The notes beneath the pieces are model-generated. The model was not told the DNA's origin. It ran no database searches and was given only the letters and a program-made list of their open reading frames with translations. A stretch of 64,000 nucleotides of DNA, taken from Opitutaceae bacterium (lineage in GTDB: Bacteria > Verrucomicrobiota > Verrucomicrobiia > Opitutales > Opitutaceae). This document shows positions 9,419 through 18,331 of the stretch, piece by piece. The DNA is taken from positions 34,036 through 98,035 of the forward strand of contig JAEUGX010000015.1 in NCBI GenBank assembly GCA_016795545.1, in the 5' to 3' direction. Each line of letters starts with the position of its first letter. Positions within the stretch are counted from its first letter, which is position 1. A program made the translations under genes and the position numbers.

Positions 9419-11698
9419 TCAGTAAGTAGCCCGGAGACCGACGTAGATCTGGCGTCCGGAAATCACCGACTGGTTGCCGAACGGCACCGCTCCCTCGTGG
9501 AAAGCGTTGTTCACCTTGAGGGAGACCTCGTAGCGATTCCTGAAGCCGTAGGCCAAGCCGAAGTCCACGATGGTCTCATCGTCGGGGTAGATATTCTTGT
9601 CCGGCATGGCGTTTGCACTCCAGCCGGAGAACTGGGTCCGCCAGCCGGCCGTCACCTTGAACCCTTCCCCGGCTTTGCGGCCGAAGTTATAATTGGCGTA
9701 CGCGTAGGCGGCGTCGCCAACATCGTTAATCGGGGTGACGATGAACTCGTTCTTCCAAAGGCCCAGGATGCTGCTGTCTGTGCCGAAAACGCCGCCGAAG
9801 AGAAAAGTCAGGCGGTCGGACACCTGCCCGAAGCCCTCGATTTCCCATCCGGAACTCTCCGCCTGCGACTTGAAGAACTCGGAATAGAAGCGGCTGGTCC
9901 CGTCCGGCGCCAGGTAGGCGACGGTGCGGCTGTTCAGTGAACCCGTTTTCTCGATATTGAAATAGGTCAGCGACATCGAGAGGCGCCCGTTAGGCAGACT
10001 GAGCTTGGCGCCAAACTCGTCCATGTGCGTCTTCGGCTGCGAAGCCAGGGTGGCAGTGCGCCGCGGGTCGTTCGCCGGCACGTCGGGGGCGAGGTTGGTG
10101 TACTGGTTTGAGACCACCGCGGGTTCGAGATACTCGGATGCGGACACAAAGAACGACATCCAGTCGCGCGGCTTGAAGAGCAGCGAGTACGTGGGCATCA
10201 CGGGCGACGTGGTCTTGGTCTTGGTGATCGCATTATTGGCGCGATTGCGCGTGCGCGTGTCCTGGTAGAGTTTCCGGGCCGCCGCCGTCGCCTGCAGGCG
10301 GTCGTTGAGGAATTTCAGCTGGCCCTGCGCATAATAACTCCAGCTCCAGCCCTTGGTCACCAGGCCGCGTTCGTCGGGATTGGCCAGCCAAGGACCGACC
10401 GGAAGGTGCGGGTTCCAGTTGAAGAGCGGCATCTGCGACGTGGCGGTGGTGGTCGCGCCCAAACCGCTCAAATTGCTGCCTTCACTGACATCGCCGCCGC
10501 CAACCAGGGAGAACTTGCCGATCTGGCCAAGGTCGTACTCTCCCAGGAAATCGGACTGCCAGGTCCGGCGGTTCTCACCCAGCAAGAATTTGGTCAGGGA
10601 CACCGGGAACCAGAAGGTGCCGTCGGACGCGCGCGTGACGGTGAAACTCTGCCAGGAGCCGAAGGCTCCATCCGCCTTGAAATTGAGGTAACTGAAGGCC
10701 TGACGGGTCCGCCACTGCTCGGTCAACTTGTAGTCCAGGATCGCCGTCAGGCGGAAACCGTCCTGCACGTACCCCTGCCCGTCGAGGGCCTTCACGTCAT
10801 TGTCCCCGAAGAGCGGGAAATCCGGCACGTTCACGCCGCCCGTCTCACGAAAGAGGTACGCGTAGAGGTCACGGTAGAAACGGCGCGACATGTCGCTACG
10901 GTTGACCACGCCGGGGTTGCCCGTGCTCATGAAGGAGCCGAACACGTCCACCCGGCCCTTCCGGTTCTTGAAGTTGTGGGCGACCGCGAGATGCGCACCC
11001 GACTTCTTGTAGTCGCTGGCGCCCATCGACTGCGCCCCCTCCTCGTAGAACGCGGCGAAGCGATAAGCCGTGAGTTCGGAAAGCACGCCGTTGTGATCGA
11101 GCATTGCCCGGTAGGTGTCTTGCTCGTCGTTGCCCGAGCCCCACAGGAAGCTGAGCTCCGTACGCTGATTGAAGAGCGGGCGCTTCGAGACGTAGTTGAT
11201 GAAGCCAGAGGGATCGCCGCGACCAAACGAGGCCGAGCTCGGGCCTTTCACCACCTCGATGCGGTCGGCAAAGAAGGTGTCGAAGGAGGTACTGGAGGTG
11301 TTGCGGAAGCCGTCATTGTAGGTGGAGGCGGCGCTGAAGCCGCGGATCACCTGGCTGTTCAGGATCTGGGATGCGTTCTTGATGGAGGGCACAAACCAGA
11401 GGGCCTCGTTGGAGCCATACAGGATCGCATCGCGCAGAAAGTCGCTGGTCACAATCGACGCCGCCTGCGGGGTGTCGAGGTAGGGCGTAGCTAGGCGGCC
11501 GCTGGTTCCCATGTTCGAGCCGTAGCCGGAACGGGCCGTGGTGACGGTAAAGGGCGACAGCGTCAGGGTCTCATCGCCGGCCGAGTTCTGCTCGTCGGCG
11601 GGGCGGTTTTTTTCTGGGCTGACCTGCGCCCGAAGGATCGAGGTACCGGCCAGACTGCAGAGGGCAATGAGGCAAGCGATGGGACGGAAGTATTTCAT
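9419..11698 (-). CDS. TonB-dependent outer-membrane receptor
   Basis: A 759-residue TonB-dependent receptor. ATG 11698 gives a clean signal peptide (MKYFRPIACLIALCSLAG...LRAQ); longer in-frame starts would not. A short linker 'LSPFTVTTARSGYG' leads to the plug domain (about residues 55-170, with 'DRIEVVKGPSSASFGRG'). The rest is the 22-strand barrel, ending in 'YVGLRATY'. It sits between the sulfatase and the GH127-like gene in the leftward operon and probably imports the oligosaccharide that these enzymes process. There is no SusD-type partner, as is usual outside Bacteroidetes. Confidence 0.93.
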   Translation of the reverse strand: MKYFRPIACLIALCSLAGTSILRAQVSPEKNRPADEQNSAGDETLTLSPFTVTTARSGYGSNMGTSGRLATPYLDTPQAASIVTSDFLRDAILYGSNEALWFVPSIKNASQILNSQVIRGFSAASTYNDGFRNTSSTSFDTFFADRIEVVKGPSSASFGRGDPSGFINYVSKRPLFNQRTELSFLWGSGNDEQDTYRAMLDHNGVLSELTAYRFAAFYEEGAQSMGASDYKKSGAHLAVAHNFKNRKGRVDVFGSFMSTGNPGVVNRSDMSRRFYRDLYAYLFRETGGVNVPDFPLFGDNDVKALDGQGYVQDGFRLTAILDYKLTEQWRTRQAFSYLNFKADGAFGSWQSFTVTRASDGTFWFPVSLTKFLLGENRRTWQSDFLGEYDLGQIGKFSLVGGGDVSEGSNLSGLGATTTATSQMPLFNWNPHLPVGPWLANPDERGLVTKGWSWSYYAQGQLKFLNDRLQATAAARKLYQDTRTRNRANNAITKTKTTSPVMPTYSLLFKPRDWMSFFVSASEYLEPAVVSNQYTNLAPDVPANDPRRTATLASQPKTHMDEFGAKLSLPNGRLSMSLTYFNIEKTGSLNSRTVAYLAPDGTSRFYSEFFKSQAESSGWEIEGFGQVSDRLTFLFGGVFGTDSSILGLWKNEFIVTPINDVGDAAYAYANYNFGRKAGEGFKVTAGWRTQFSGWSANAMPDKNIYPDDETIVDFGLAYGFRNRYEVSLKVNNAFHEGAVPFGNQSVISGRQIYVGLRATY

Positions 11699-11772
11699 CT
11701 TGGTTATGGGGGGGTTGGGAGCTTGGGTTGGGGTTGAAAAAGGAAATCGGGCTGCAGGCCGGCGCGCCGCGT

Positions 11773-13179
11773 TCACCAGCGTGGCGCAGCCATCTGGCTG
11801 CTCCACGCCTTCCATTCCTCAAGCAGCGTGGCGACCAGCCGGGGGTATTCAGGAGCAAGATCGTGCTGTTCTCCGACGTCATGCCTGAGGTCGTAGAGCT
11901 GGGGCGGATGCTTCCCCAGCATCACGAGCTTCCAGTCATCCCGCCGCATGGCCGCTTCTCCACCGCGAAAGGTCCATCGCCAATACAGCCGGCGGTGCGG
12001 CGCGCCGTTCTGCACCGCGGACAGGAAGGGCAGCAGGTCCACGCCATCGATGATCCGATCCTCCGGCAGCCCGACCCCCGCCGCAGCGCAGATCGTCGGG
12101 AAGAGGTCAAGGGCGGTGACGGGCTGGGAGTACACTCGCCCCTCCGGCAGGCGCTGCGGCCAGCGCATCAGGAGCGGTACCCGGATGCCGCCTTCATAGA
12201 GGTCGAACTTGAACCCGCGCAGCGGCTGGTTGCGACCGGTGTTGGCGCTGTGCGCGGCCGTCCCATTGCCTCCACCGCCGTTGTCGCTGAGGAACACGAC
12301 CAGCGTGTTGCGCGCCTGGCCCACCGACTCCAGTTTGCACAAGATGGCGCCGACCGCGTCGTCCAGGGCGGAGACCATCGCCGCGTAGTGGCGGCGGCGT
12401 TCGCTTTCGCTCGCTGGGAAGCGGGCGAGGTAGCGTGCTGGCGCCTGCAGTGGATTGTGCACCGCGTTGAAGGAGACGACCAGGAGATACGGCTGGGCCC
12501 GGTACCGCTCGATGAAGCCGACCGCCTCCTCCGCCAGCGCGTCGGTGAGGTAGTCCGGCTCGGTCACCGGCTTCCGATTGCGCTCGAGCTGGTCGTAAAG
12601 GTAGCTCTGCGCGCCAAAGTAGGGGTCCGCGCCCGCGCGCAGGGCAGCGTTGGGGAAATAGTTACGCATCCCGCCGCGAAAGCCGTAGAAATAGACGAAC
12701 CCGTGGCTCAGGGGATCGAGGTGGTCGTGCGAGCCCAGGTGCCACTTGCCAAGCAAGCCGGTGGCGTAGCCGTGCCGGCGCAGCCGCGAGGCCAGGGTTT
12801 CCTCAGTCGCCGGCAGACCGGTGTCGGGCCGGTGGATGGCATCCAGACCAGGGTTGGTCTCGAAACCGAAGCGCTGAGGGTATCGTCCAGTAAGCAATCC
12901 GGCGCGGCTTGGCGCGCAGACCGGACATGTCACGTAGCCGTCGGTGAATCGCACCCCGCCCTTCGCCAGCGCGTCCAGGTTGGGCGTGGGTATGTCGGTG
13001 CCGCCCATGACCCCGAGGTCGGCGTAACCGAGGTCATCCGCAAGCAGGATGACGAAGTTGGGGCGTTCGCCCCCCGGAGGTCCCGGCGGCGCCGCCGGCG
13101 ACCGCAGCGGCAGCAGCAGACTCGCACCCAGCAGCGCGGCGCAGCCGGCGGCGGTCGGGAGGATACGTCCTGCGCTCAT
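11773..13179 (-). CDS. exported sulfatase (formylglycine-dependent)
   Basis: A 468-residue type I sulfatase. The N-terminus carries a signal peptide, then the metal-binding NFVILLADDLGYADLG. The activation motif C88-A-P-S-R-A-G-L-L-T-G is intact; Cys88 would be converted to formylglycine by an FGE encoded elsewhere. HLGSHDHLDP and VVFLSDNGG supply further active-site residues. It removes ester sulfate from a glycan, probably in the periplasm. Only 22 bp separate it from the upstream GH36-like gene, and the TonB receptor follows. Its presence is the strongest sign that the target polysaccharide is sulfated (for example fucan, ulvan or carrageenan-type). The exact substrate cannot be read. Confidence 0.93.
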   Translation of the reverse strand: MSAGRILPTAAGCAALLGASLLLPLRSPAAPPGPPGGERPNFVILLADDLGYADLGVMGGTDIPTPNLDALAKGGVRFTDGYVTCPVCAPSRAGLLTGRYPQRFGFETNPGLDAIHRPDTGLPATEETLASRLRRHGYATGLLGKWHLGSHDHLDPLSHGFVYFYGFRGGMRNYFPNAALRAGADPYFGAQSYLYDQLERNRKPVTEPDYLTDALAEEAVGFIERYRAQPYLLVVSFNAVHNPLQAPARYLARFPASESERRRHYAAMVSALDDAVGAILCKLESVGQARNTLVVFLSDNGGGGNGTAAHSANTGRNQPLRGFKFDLYEGGIRVPLLMRWPQRLPEGRVYSQPVTALDLFPTICAAAGVGLPEDRIIDGVDLLPFLSAVQNGAPHRRLYWRWTFRGGEAAMRRDDWKLVMLGKHPPQLYDLRHDVGEQHDLAPEYPRLVATLLEEWKAWSSQMAAPRW

Positions 13180-13201
13180 GACGATGGGCGAGACACGGAG
13201 A

Positions 13202-15142
13202 TCATTGACGACGGATCCAGACCGCGGCCGAGCGCGCGGGCATGGAGAGGGTGAAGCCGTCGCCTGAGTGCTCGATCCCGACCGCCGGGTCGGAGCTCAT
13301 CACCAGCGACCACTCGCCGGGCGCTTCCGGCACCTTGACGAACTGCTGCGCGGGACCGGCAACGCGGAAGACATACATGAGCTGCGCCTCGCCCTTGCCA
13401 TCGCCGAAACATACGACGTCCCAGTCCTCCAGCCGCCGCACCTGGGGCAGCGGGAAAAAGACCGGCTGGGACTGGAGATGCCGCACTGACTTGTAGCGGT
13501 CGACGAGCGCCCTGACTTTCCGGGTGGCCTCCTCGCTCCATTGCGCGATGTCACCGTTGAACGAGAGCGTTCCTGGCATCCGCGAGATGACGTTGTAGGC
13601 GTTCGCCTCGCTATCGCCGGTATTGCGGTGAACGCGCACGGCGAGGTTGAGCATGTAGCTGGGCCAGAAGCGGAGGGCGCCGGTCTGCGTGTTGCGGCAG
13701 ACGTCCGGGTCGGCGGTATGATCGCTGAGCCAGGTAGTCGTGCAGTAGCGCATGTTTGCCAGGTCAAAGCGGGTGCCGCCGCCCAAGCAGCACTCGATGT
13801 GCAGTTCCGGATACTCGCGCGTGATGCGGGCCAGCAATTCCTCGTATCCGCGCTGATACGCGAGGTCTCCCTGCCCCATCATCTCGAAACGGAACCAGGT
13901 CAGATCATACTCCTTGATCCAACGCCGCAGCACCTCCAGGGCCGCATTGACCTCCTCGGGCTTGCTCAGGTCGAACGGCGGCACCGGTAGCTGATCGGGC
14001 TTGCCGCCCTGGTTCTTGACGATCAGCAGCGACCACAGGCCGAAGCCCATCCCGCTTTCGCGCGCCAGCCGGCTCAGGCGCTGCACGTCGGCCACTCCGC
14101 GCGGAAATTTGGGCGGATCCGGTTGGTCCCACACGCCGGTACCCGACGCGCCGAACGCCCCCTTGCCGTACCAGCCTGCATCAAGGCAGAAGAATTCGCA
14201 GCCGAGTTCGGCCGCCCGGCGCGCCTGCCGCAGCATGTCCTCGACGTCGAAGTTGCCCTGGATGCCGAACCAATGGTCGTAGGAAACCTTGTTGACCTGG
14301 GCCTGCTTCGGACGCTGATAAGCGATCCTCTCCGCAATGTACCGCCGGCCATGGTTCTCGAGCGGCGTCCAGTCCTCGCCTTCGAAAAAGACCAGGTGGA
14401 CCCGAGGGAGCGTGACCTTGGACTTGGCCGGCACGGAGATTTCCCCAAGCTTCATCTGTCCGCGCACCTCAAAATCCGGCGATGGCCGAGGCGCCTCCTG
14501 AAAAACGGCCTTCGTGTAGGCGGCCTTCATCGACCAACCCGAACTCCACTCGAAAGCCACGAGGAACCCCGCCATCCGTCCACCCGACTGGAGAGCAAAC
14601 TGGATCATCGGAGTATATTCCTGGCTGAGCTCCCCGCCGATTTCTATCGGTTTGGCGTGGTCGCTCGTCATGATCCCACGGTCCACCACTTCAAACGCAC
14701 GAGTGGGATAGGTCGCGTCGTAGTGCTGGCTGCCGGTCAGGTAACGTACCCGCGGGATGGCAGCGGGAGGATCCACGGCGATGCGCACCAGCAGCGGTTC
14801 GACGGCGAGGCTCTTGATCGGCTCAGGGCCGTCATTGGTAAGCTCGATCTCGTACCACAAAGCGTGGTAGCCGGGTTCGCGGTGGAATCTGACCCGCGCT
14901 CCGAGGTGCCCCAGCGTGCCGGTGAGCGCGTCCGCGCCCTCCTGACGAAACTGCACGCGCGCGTCACCGAGCATGATTTGCACGGGCGATTCCGCCCGCA
15001 GGGCTCCGGCTAGCCCGGCCGGCGCGCTTTCAGCCAGCGGAGTGGCGCGAGCCTGCGTCAGCGCCAGCCCGCAGGCCGCAACCAACCAGAGGTGATGAAT
15101 ACGCCGGAAAGCAGAGGCGCGGGAGCAGGAGGGTTGGGGCAT
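13202..15142 (-). CDS. GH36-like (alpha-galactosidase clan) exported glycoside hydrolase with altered nucleophile motif
   Basis: A 646-residue protein. The start at ATG 15142 gives a signal peptide ending near 'LTQARA'. A beta-sandwich-like N-terminal region precedes a TIM barrel with GH36 hallmarks: FCLDAGWYG, GFGLWS, CLGGGTRFD and WLSDHT, whose Asp474 aligns with the acid/base. The nucleophile strand, K-W-D-M-N in ordinary GH36 enzymes, reads WFRFEMMG here, which puts Glu420 where Asp is expected. It is the first structural gene after the GntR regulator, 22 bp before the sulfatase. It is likely an exo-glycosidase of the clan with an unusual substrate or mechanism. Confidence 0.8.
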   Translation of the reverse strand: MPQPSCSRASAFRRIHHLWLVAACGLALTQARATPLAESAPAGLAGALRAESPVQIMLGDARVQFRQEGADALTGTLGHLGARVRFHREPGYHALWYEIELTNDGPEPIKSLAVEPLLVRIAVDPPAAIPRVRYLTGSQHYDATYPTRAFEVVDRGIMTSDHAKPIEIGGELSQEYTPMIQFALQSGGRMAGFLVAFEWSSGWSMKAAYTKAVFQEAPRPSPDFEVRGQMKLGEISVPAKSKVTLPRVHLVFFEGEDWTPLENHGRRYIAERIAYQRPKQAQVNKVSYDHWFGIQGNFDVEDMLRQARRAAELGCEFFCLDAGWYGKGAFGASGTGVWDQPDPPKFPRGVADVQRLSRLARESGMGFGLWSLLIVKNQGGKPDQLPVPPFDLSKPEEVNAALEVLRRWIKEYDLTWFRFEMMGQGDLAYQRGYEELLARITREYPELHIECCLGGGTRFDLANMRYCTTTWLSDHTADPDVCRNTQTGALRFWPSYMLNLAVRVHRNTGDSEANAYNVISRMPGTLSFNGDIAQWSEEATRKVRALVDRYKSVRHLQSQPVFFPLPQVRRLEDWDVVCFGDGKGEAQLMYVFRVAGPAQQFVKVPEAPGEWSLVMSSDPAVGIEHSGDGFTLSMPARSAAVWIRRQ

Positions 15143-15394
15143 AGTCAGGGGCGCCACCCGGAGCCGCGTGCGCCAAACCCCGCGGAAGCGAAACAGATTC
15201 CGCTCCAACTGCGGGCAAAGACTAATTCAGTCTGGCGGGTAGACGCGTACACAGGGGCAATGAAAGGCTGCGCGAGGTGGGGTTATCTCGCCTGCAGAAT
15301 CCATCATATCTGACCTTTGTCAATAAAAAACATCTTTCCCCCGCTGCTCTCGGGATTCCGGATGGTCGCACCGGCCGCCGTGCAATGTCGGGCC

Positions 15395-16378
15395 CTACGC
15401 GGCCGGGAAGACGCGATCCCTGCCGCGGAACTCCACCGGGTGGTCGGGCGAAGTCTTCGACGACGCGCCGTCCCCGCGGGGCAGCGCGATCGATTTCAGG
15501 GTCTCGAGCGAGGAGTCCAAGTGCTGCCGGAGGGAGATCACCGCCGCGACCGAATCGCCCGTGAGGATCGCCTTCATGATCGTGACGTGCTGGTCGAGGC
15601 CGAGGCGGGCCCGGTCCATCGAATAGCGGCTGTTGCGCATCTGGAACTCGATCAACAGGTAGATGAAATGATTGCGCTCCGACAGCATGGGATTGCCGGC
15701 GGAATCCAGCAGCCACTGATGGAACTTCATGTCCAACTCCCGCAACTCACCCATGTCCACCTTCTTGAGTTCTCCCAGCTCGACGGTTCGCTGCAGGTGA
15801 GCCTCGAGAAAACGGCGGTGCCCCTCGGGCAGCGGACCTTCGAAGAGTTTCTTCAGGCAGTATTCCTCCACCAGCAGGCGGAGCTCCGCAAGATGTTCCC
15901 ACTGCTGGGCCGTCAGGGAGCTCGCCTCCCACTGCCGCCGCGCGCGTTTGCGAAGCAGCCCGAGTGGGGCCAGCAGCAGCAGCCCCTCGCGCACCGGCCC
16001 GGTGGAAAAACCCAGCTCCGAGGCGATCTTGCTCTCACTAATGCGGTCACCCGGTAGAATCGCGCCACTGCCGATCTGATCCAGGACGAACCGGGCCACG
16101 CGACGATCACGGGAAATCGGCTCCCCCTCGGATTTGGGCAACTCCGTGGTCCGCGTCTTGCGGACCAGGTATCTCCGCCCCAGCTCGTCAGTGCGCAGCA
16201 AACCCTCCTTCTGCATCAGGCCCAGGGCTTTTCGGATCGTGGTCCGGCTCACGCCGCAGCCGGCGGAAAGGTCGACCTCGCCCGGCAGGCTGTCGCCGAC
16301 TTCCAAGTGACGGAGCCGCTCCGTGATCTGGCTCTGCACATGCACGACCAACTGAGAGTATTTTCGATTTCTGGCCAT
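15395..16378 (-). CDS. GntR-family regulator with two winged-helix domains and an FCD ligand domain
   Basis: A 327-residue protein. Residues about 7-70 form one GntR winged helix (GDSLPGEVDLSAGCGVSRTT). Residues about 90-150 form a second (GAILPGDRISESKIASELGF). Residues about 155-300 are an FCD domain with the expected metal ligands in DMKFHQW, LDQHVTIMKA and SLRQHLDSS. Ordinary FCD regulators are about 230-250 residues with one winged helix, so this is a tandem-HTH variant. It sits at the centre of the divergent sugar locus and probably controls both operons, sensing a sugar acid or similar carboxylate. Confidence 0.9.
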   Translation of the reverse strand: MARNRKYSQLVVHVQSQITERLRHLEVGDSLPGEVDLSAGCGVSRTTIRKALGLMQKEGLLRTDELGRRYLVRKTRTTELPKSEGEPISRDRRVARFVLDQIGSGAILPGDRISESKIASELGFSTGPVREGLLLLAPLGLLRKRARRQWEASSLTAQQWEHLAELRLLVEEYCLKKLFEGPLPEGHRRFLEAHLQRTVELGELKKVDMGELRELDMKFHQWLLDSAGNPMLSERNHFIYLLIEFQMRNSRYSMDRARLGLDQHVTIMKAILTGDSVAAVISLRQHLDSSLETLKSIALPRGDGASSKTSPDHPVEFRGRDRVFPAA

Positions 16379-16610
16379 AAAGCCTCGGCAACTTAGCTAG
16401 CACGCCTCGGTCGGCATTTGTCGAGGCAAGAACTTCCGGGCCGACGCCGGACTGGCTTCCGCCGCTCCGGCCCACCCACCGGTTTTCCCCGCATTCATGG
16501 GAATCTTCTTGTCTTTTATCAATGGTAGACAATGTTGCTTGCATTCGTCCGCTGGGAGATCTCCCGGCGGACAAAGGCCGTCCCACCCCAACCTTTCCGA
16601 CCCAGCGAGC
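16379..16610. promoter_or_regulatory. divergent control region of the sugar locus with a FadR/GntR-type operator candidate
   Basis: This 232-bp spacer separates the GntR gene (leftward) from the lactonase gene (rightward). Its AT-rich part carries the arms TTGTCT (16509-16514) and AGACAA (16527-16532). The complement of 16523-16532 reads TTGTCTACCA, which fits the TnGTnxACnA core of FadR-subfamily GntR operators. It is the only such site I noticed near either operon start. No clear -35/-10 pair is claimed. Confidence 0.45.
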
Positions 16611-17489
16611 ATGAATCTCATCGATGCCCATGTCCACGTATGGGATCTCAAGCGACTCCGTTACCCCTGGCTCCAGCAAGTCCCCCGCATCAATCGCTCG
16701 TACCTGCTGGAGGACTATGACCGGGCGTTGGGCGGCCGTTCCGTCGCGGCCATGGTCTTTGTCCAGTGCGAGTGCGACCCCGAGCAGCACCTGGAGGAGC
16801 TGGCGTGGGTGCAATCCCTGGCCGATGCGGATCCCCGGCTGCAAGCGATCGTGCCTTGGGCGCCGCTGGAGGCCGGAGACCATTGCGAGGCGGAGCTGGC
16901 ACGGATGGCGGCCGATTCACGCGTCAAAGGCGTCCGGCGGATCATCCAGTTCGAACCCGACCCCGATTTCTGCCTCAAACCGAATTTCATAAGGGGCGTG
17001 CAGCTGCTCGGAAGACACGGCCTGCATTTCGAGATTACGATTTCCCCGCTTCACTTTCCCCGGGTCATGAAGGTGATTGCAGCGAGCCCGGGCACGCGCT
17101 TCATCCTCGACCACATCGGCAACCCCGACATCGCCGCCGGCCCGGCGGCCCTCGAACCTTGGCGCACGCACCTGCGGGAGTTCGCCCGGTCGGGACCGCA
17201 CTTCTGCAAGTTCTCCAACCTGGTCTGCAACGCGTCCCTGGACACCTGGACGCTCGACGACCTGCGGCCGTTCGCCGAGGTCGTGCTCGAGACTTTCGGT
17301 CCCGAGCGCCTGATCTGGGGCAGCGACTGGCCGCACATGCTGCGCAGCAGCGACTACGCACGCTGGCTCGATGCGGCGGAGACGCTGACCTCCCACCTGA
17401 GCGCTGCCGACCGCCGGCGGATCTTCCAAGACAACGCCCTGCGCTTCTACCGTCTCGATCTATCCATCCCCACCCCCCATGAAACATGA
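16611..17489 (+). CDS. COG3618-family amidohydrolase, probable sugar lactonase
   Basis: A 292-residue TIM-barrel metal hydrolase of the amidohydrolase-2/COG3618 group. It has the N-terminal IDAHVHVWD metal motif, a central FILDHIGNP and the C-terminal WGSDWPHM Asp motif. Characterised relatives are L-fuconolactonases, L-rhamnonolactonases and 2-pyrone-4,6-dicarboxylate lactonase. The start is ATG 16611, where homology begins; residues encoded upstream are not family-like. It is the first gene of the rightward operon and overlaps the next gene (SDR 2) by 11 bp. Neighbours make a deoxysugar lactonase the best guess, converting the aldonolactone made by a sugar dehydrogenase into the free acid. 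Confidence 0.87.
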   Translation: MNLIDAHVHVWDLKRLRYPWLQQVPRINRSYLLEDYDRALGGRSVAAMVFVQCECDPEQHLEELAWVQSLADADPRLQAIVPWAPLEAGDHCEAELARMAADSRVKGVRRIIQFEPDPDFCLKPNFIRGVQLLGRHGLHFEITISPLHFPRVMKVIAASPGTRFILDHIGNPDIAAGPAALEPWRTHLREFARSGPHFCKFSNLVCNASLDTWTLDDLRPFAEVVLETFGPERLIWGSDWPHMLRSSDYARWLDAAETLTSHLSAADRRRIFQDNALRFYRLDLSIPTPHET

Positions 17490-18303
17490 ACCCATCAAGG
17501 GCCGATTCAGCGGCAAGGTTGCCGTGGTCACTGGCGGCGCGGCCGGCATCGGCCGCGCCGTCACAGAGGAACTGCTCAAGGAAGGCGCCCGGGTCGCCTT
17601 TACCGACCTGAGCGACGCCGGAACTAGCACCGCCGCGGAGATCCGCGGACTCGGACCAGGTGTTCTTTTCCTGCACGGCGACATGGCCGACGAAACCTTC
17701 TGTCGCACCGCGGCCGAGCGGGCCCAGGCGGAGTTTGGCCGCATCGATTTTCTGGTGAACAACGCCTTTGCCTTCACCGCCAAGGCCCTCGAAGCGACCA
17801 CCGCGGACTGGATGCGCAGCTTCACCGCCGGCCCCCTGGCGTTCGCGCGCATGGTGCAGCACTGCGTCCCGGCGATGAAAGCAGTCGGTGGAGGTGCCAT
17901 TGTTAATGTCTCGAGCATCTCGGCGCACATCGCCCAGGGCAATCGATGGACCTACAATGCCTCGAAAGGCGCCGTCAACCAGCTCACCCGCTGCCAAGCC
18001 CTCGACCTCTCCCCGTTCCATATCCGCGTCAACAGCGTCGATCCCGGCTGGATCTGGACCAACGAAACCGACAAGGCCGCGAACCAGGCCGGCGGCGGAC
18101 GGAAGAAGTGGGATCCGATCTGGGGCAAATACCACATGCTCCGGCGCCTGGGCCAGGCCGTCGAGGTCGCCCGCCCGGTGCTGTTCCTGCTCAGCGACGA
18201 CGCCTCCTTCATCACCGGCACGAACCTAATGGTCGACGGCGGTTACCTCGCGATGGGACCGGAGGGGCTGGGTGAGACGGCGGTCTTCGCAGGCTCCACC
18301 TGA
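17479..18303 (+). CDS. SDR-family dehydrogenase (sugar-pathway SDR 2)
   Basis: A 274-residue classical SDR with cofactor motif TGGAAGIG, the NNA-type motif (VNNAF) and catalytic YNASK. The C-terminal LMVDGGYLAMGPEG is typical of FabG-like sugar and alcohol dehydrogenases. Its ATG lies within the last codons of the lactonase gene (11-bp overlap), so the two are translationally coupled. With SDR 1 in the other arm it supplies the two oxidation steps needed in a non-phosphorylating deoxysugar pathway. Which SDR takes the free sugar and which takes the keto-deoxy acid cannot be told by reading. Confidence 0.87.
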   Translation: MKHEPIKGRFSGKVAVVTGGAAGIGRAVTEELLKEGARVAFTDLSDAGTSTAAEIRGLGPGVLFLHGDMADETFCRTAAERAQAEFGRIDFLVNNAFAFTAKALEATTADWMRSFTAGPLAFARMVQHCVPAMKAVGGGAIVNVSSISAHIAQGNRWTYNASKGAVNQLTRCQALDLSPFHIRVNSVDPGWIWTNETDKAANQAGGGRKKWDPIWGKYHMLRRLGQAVEVARPVLFLLSDDASFITGTNLMVDGGYLAMGPEGLGETAVFAGST

Positions 18304-18331
18304 ACCTCGGCCACAGAAGGAGCCTCACCCG

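Noticed and set aside
15315..15345. TTGACA box upstream of the GH36-like gene as a promoter
   Set aside because: A TTGACA and a TATGAT occur on the minus strand but only 9 bp apart, not the 16-18 bp needed, and the gene could be read from the GntR promoter.
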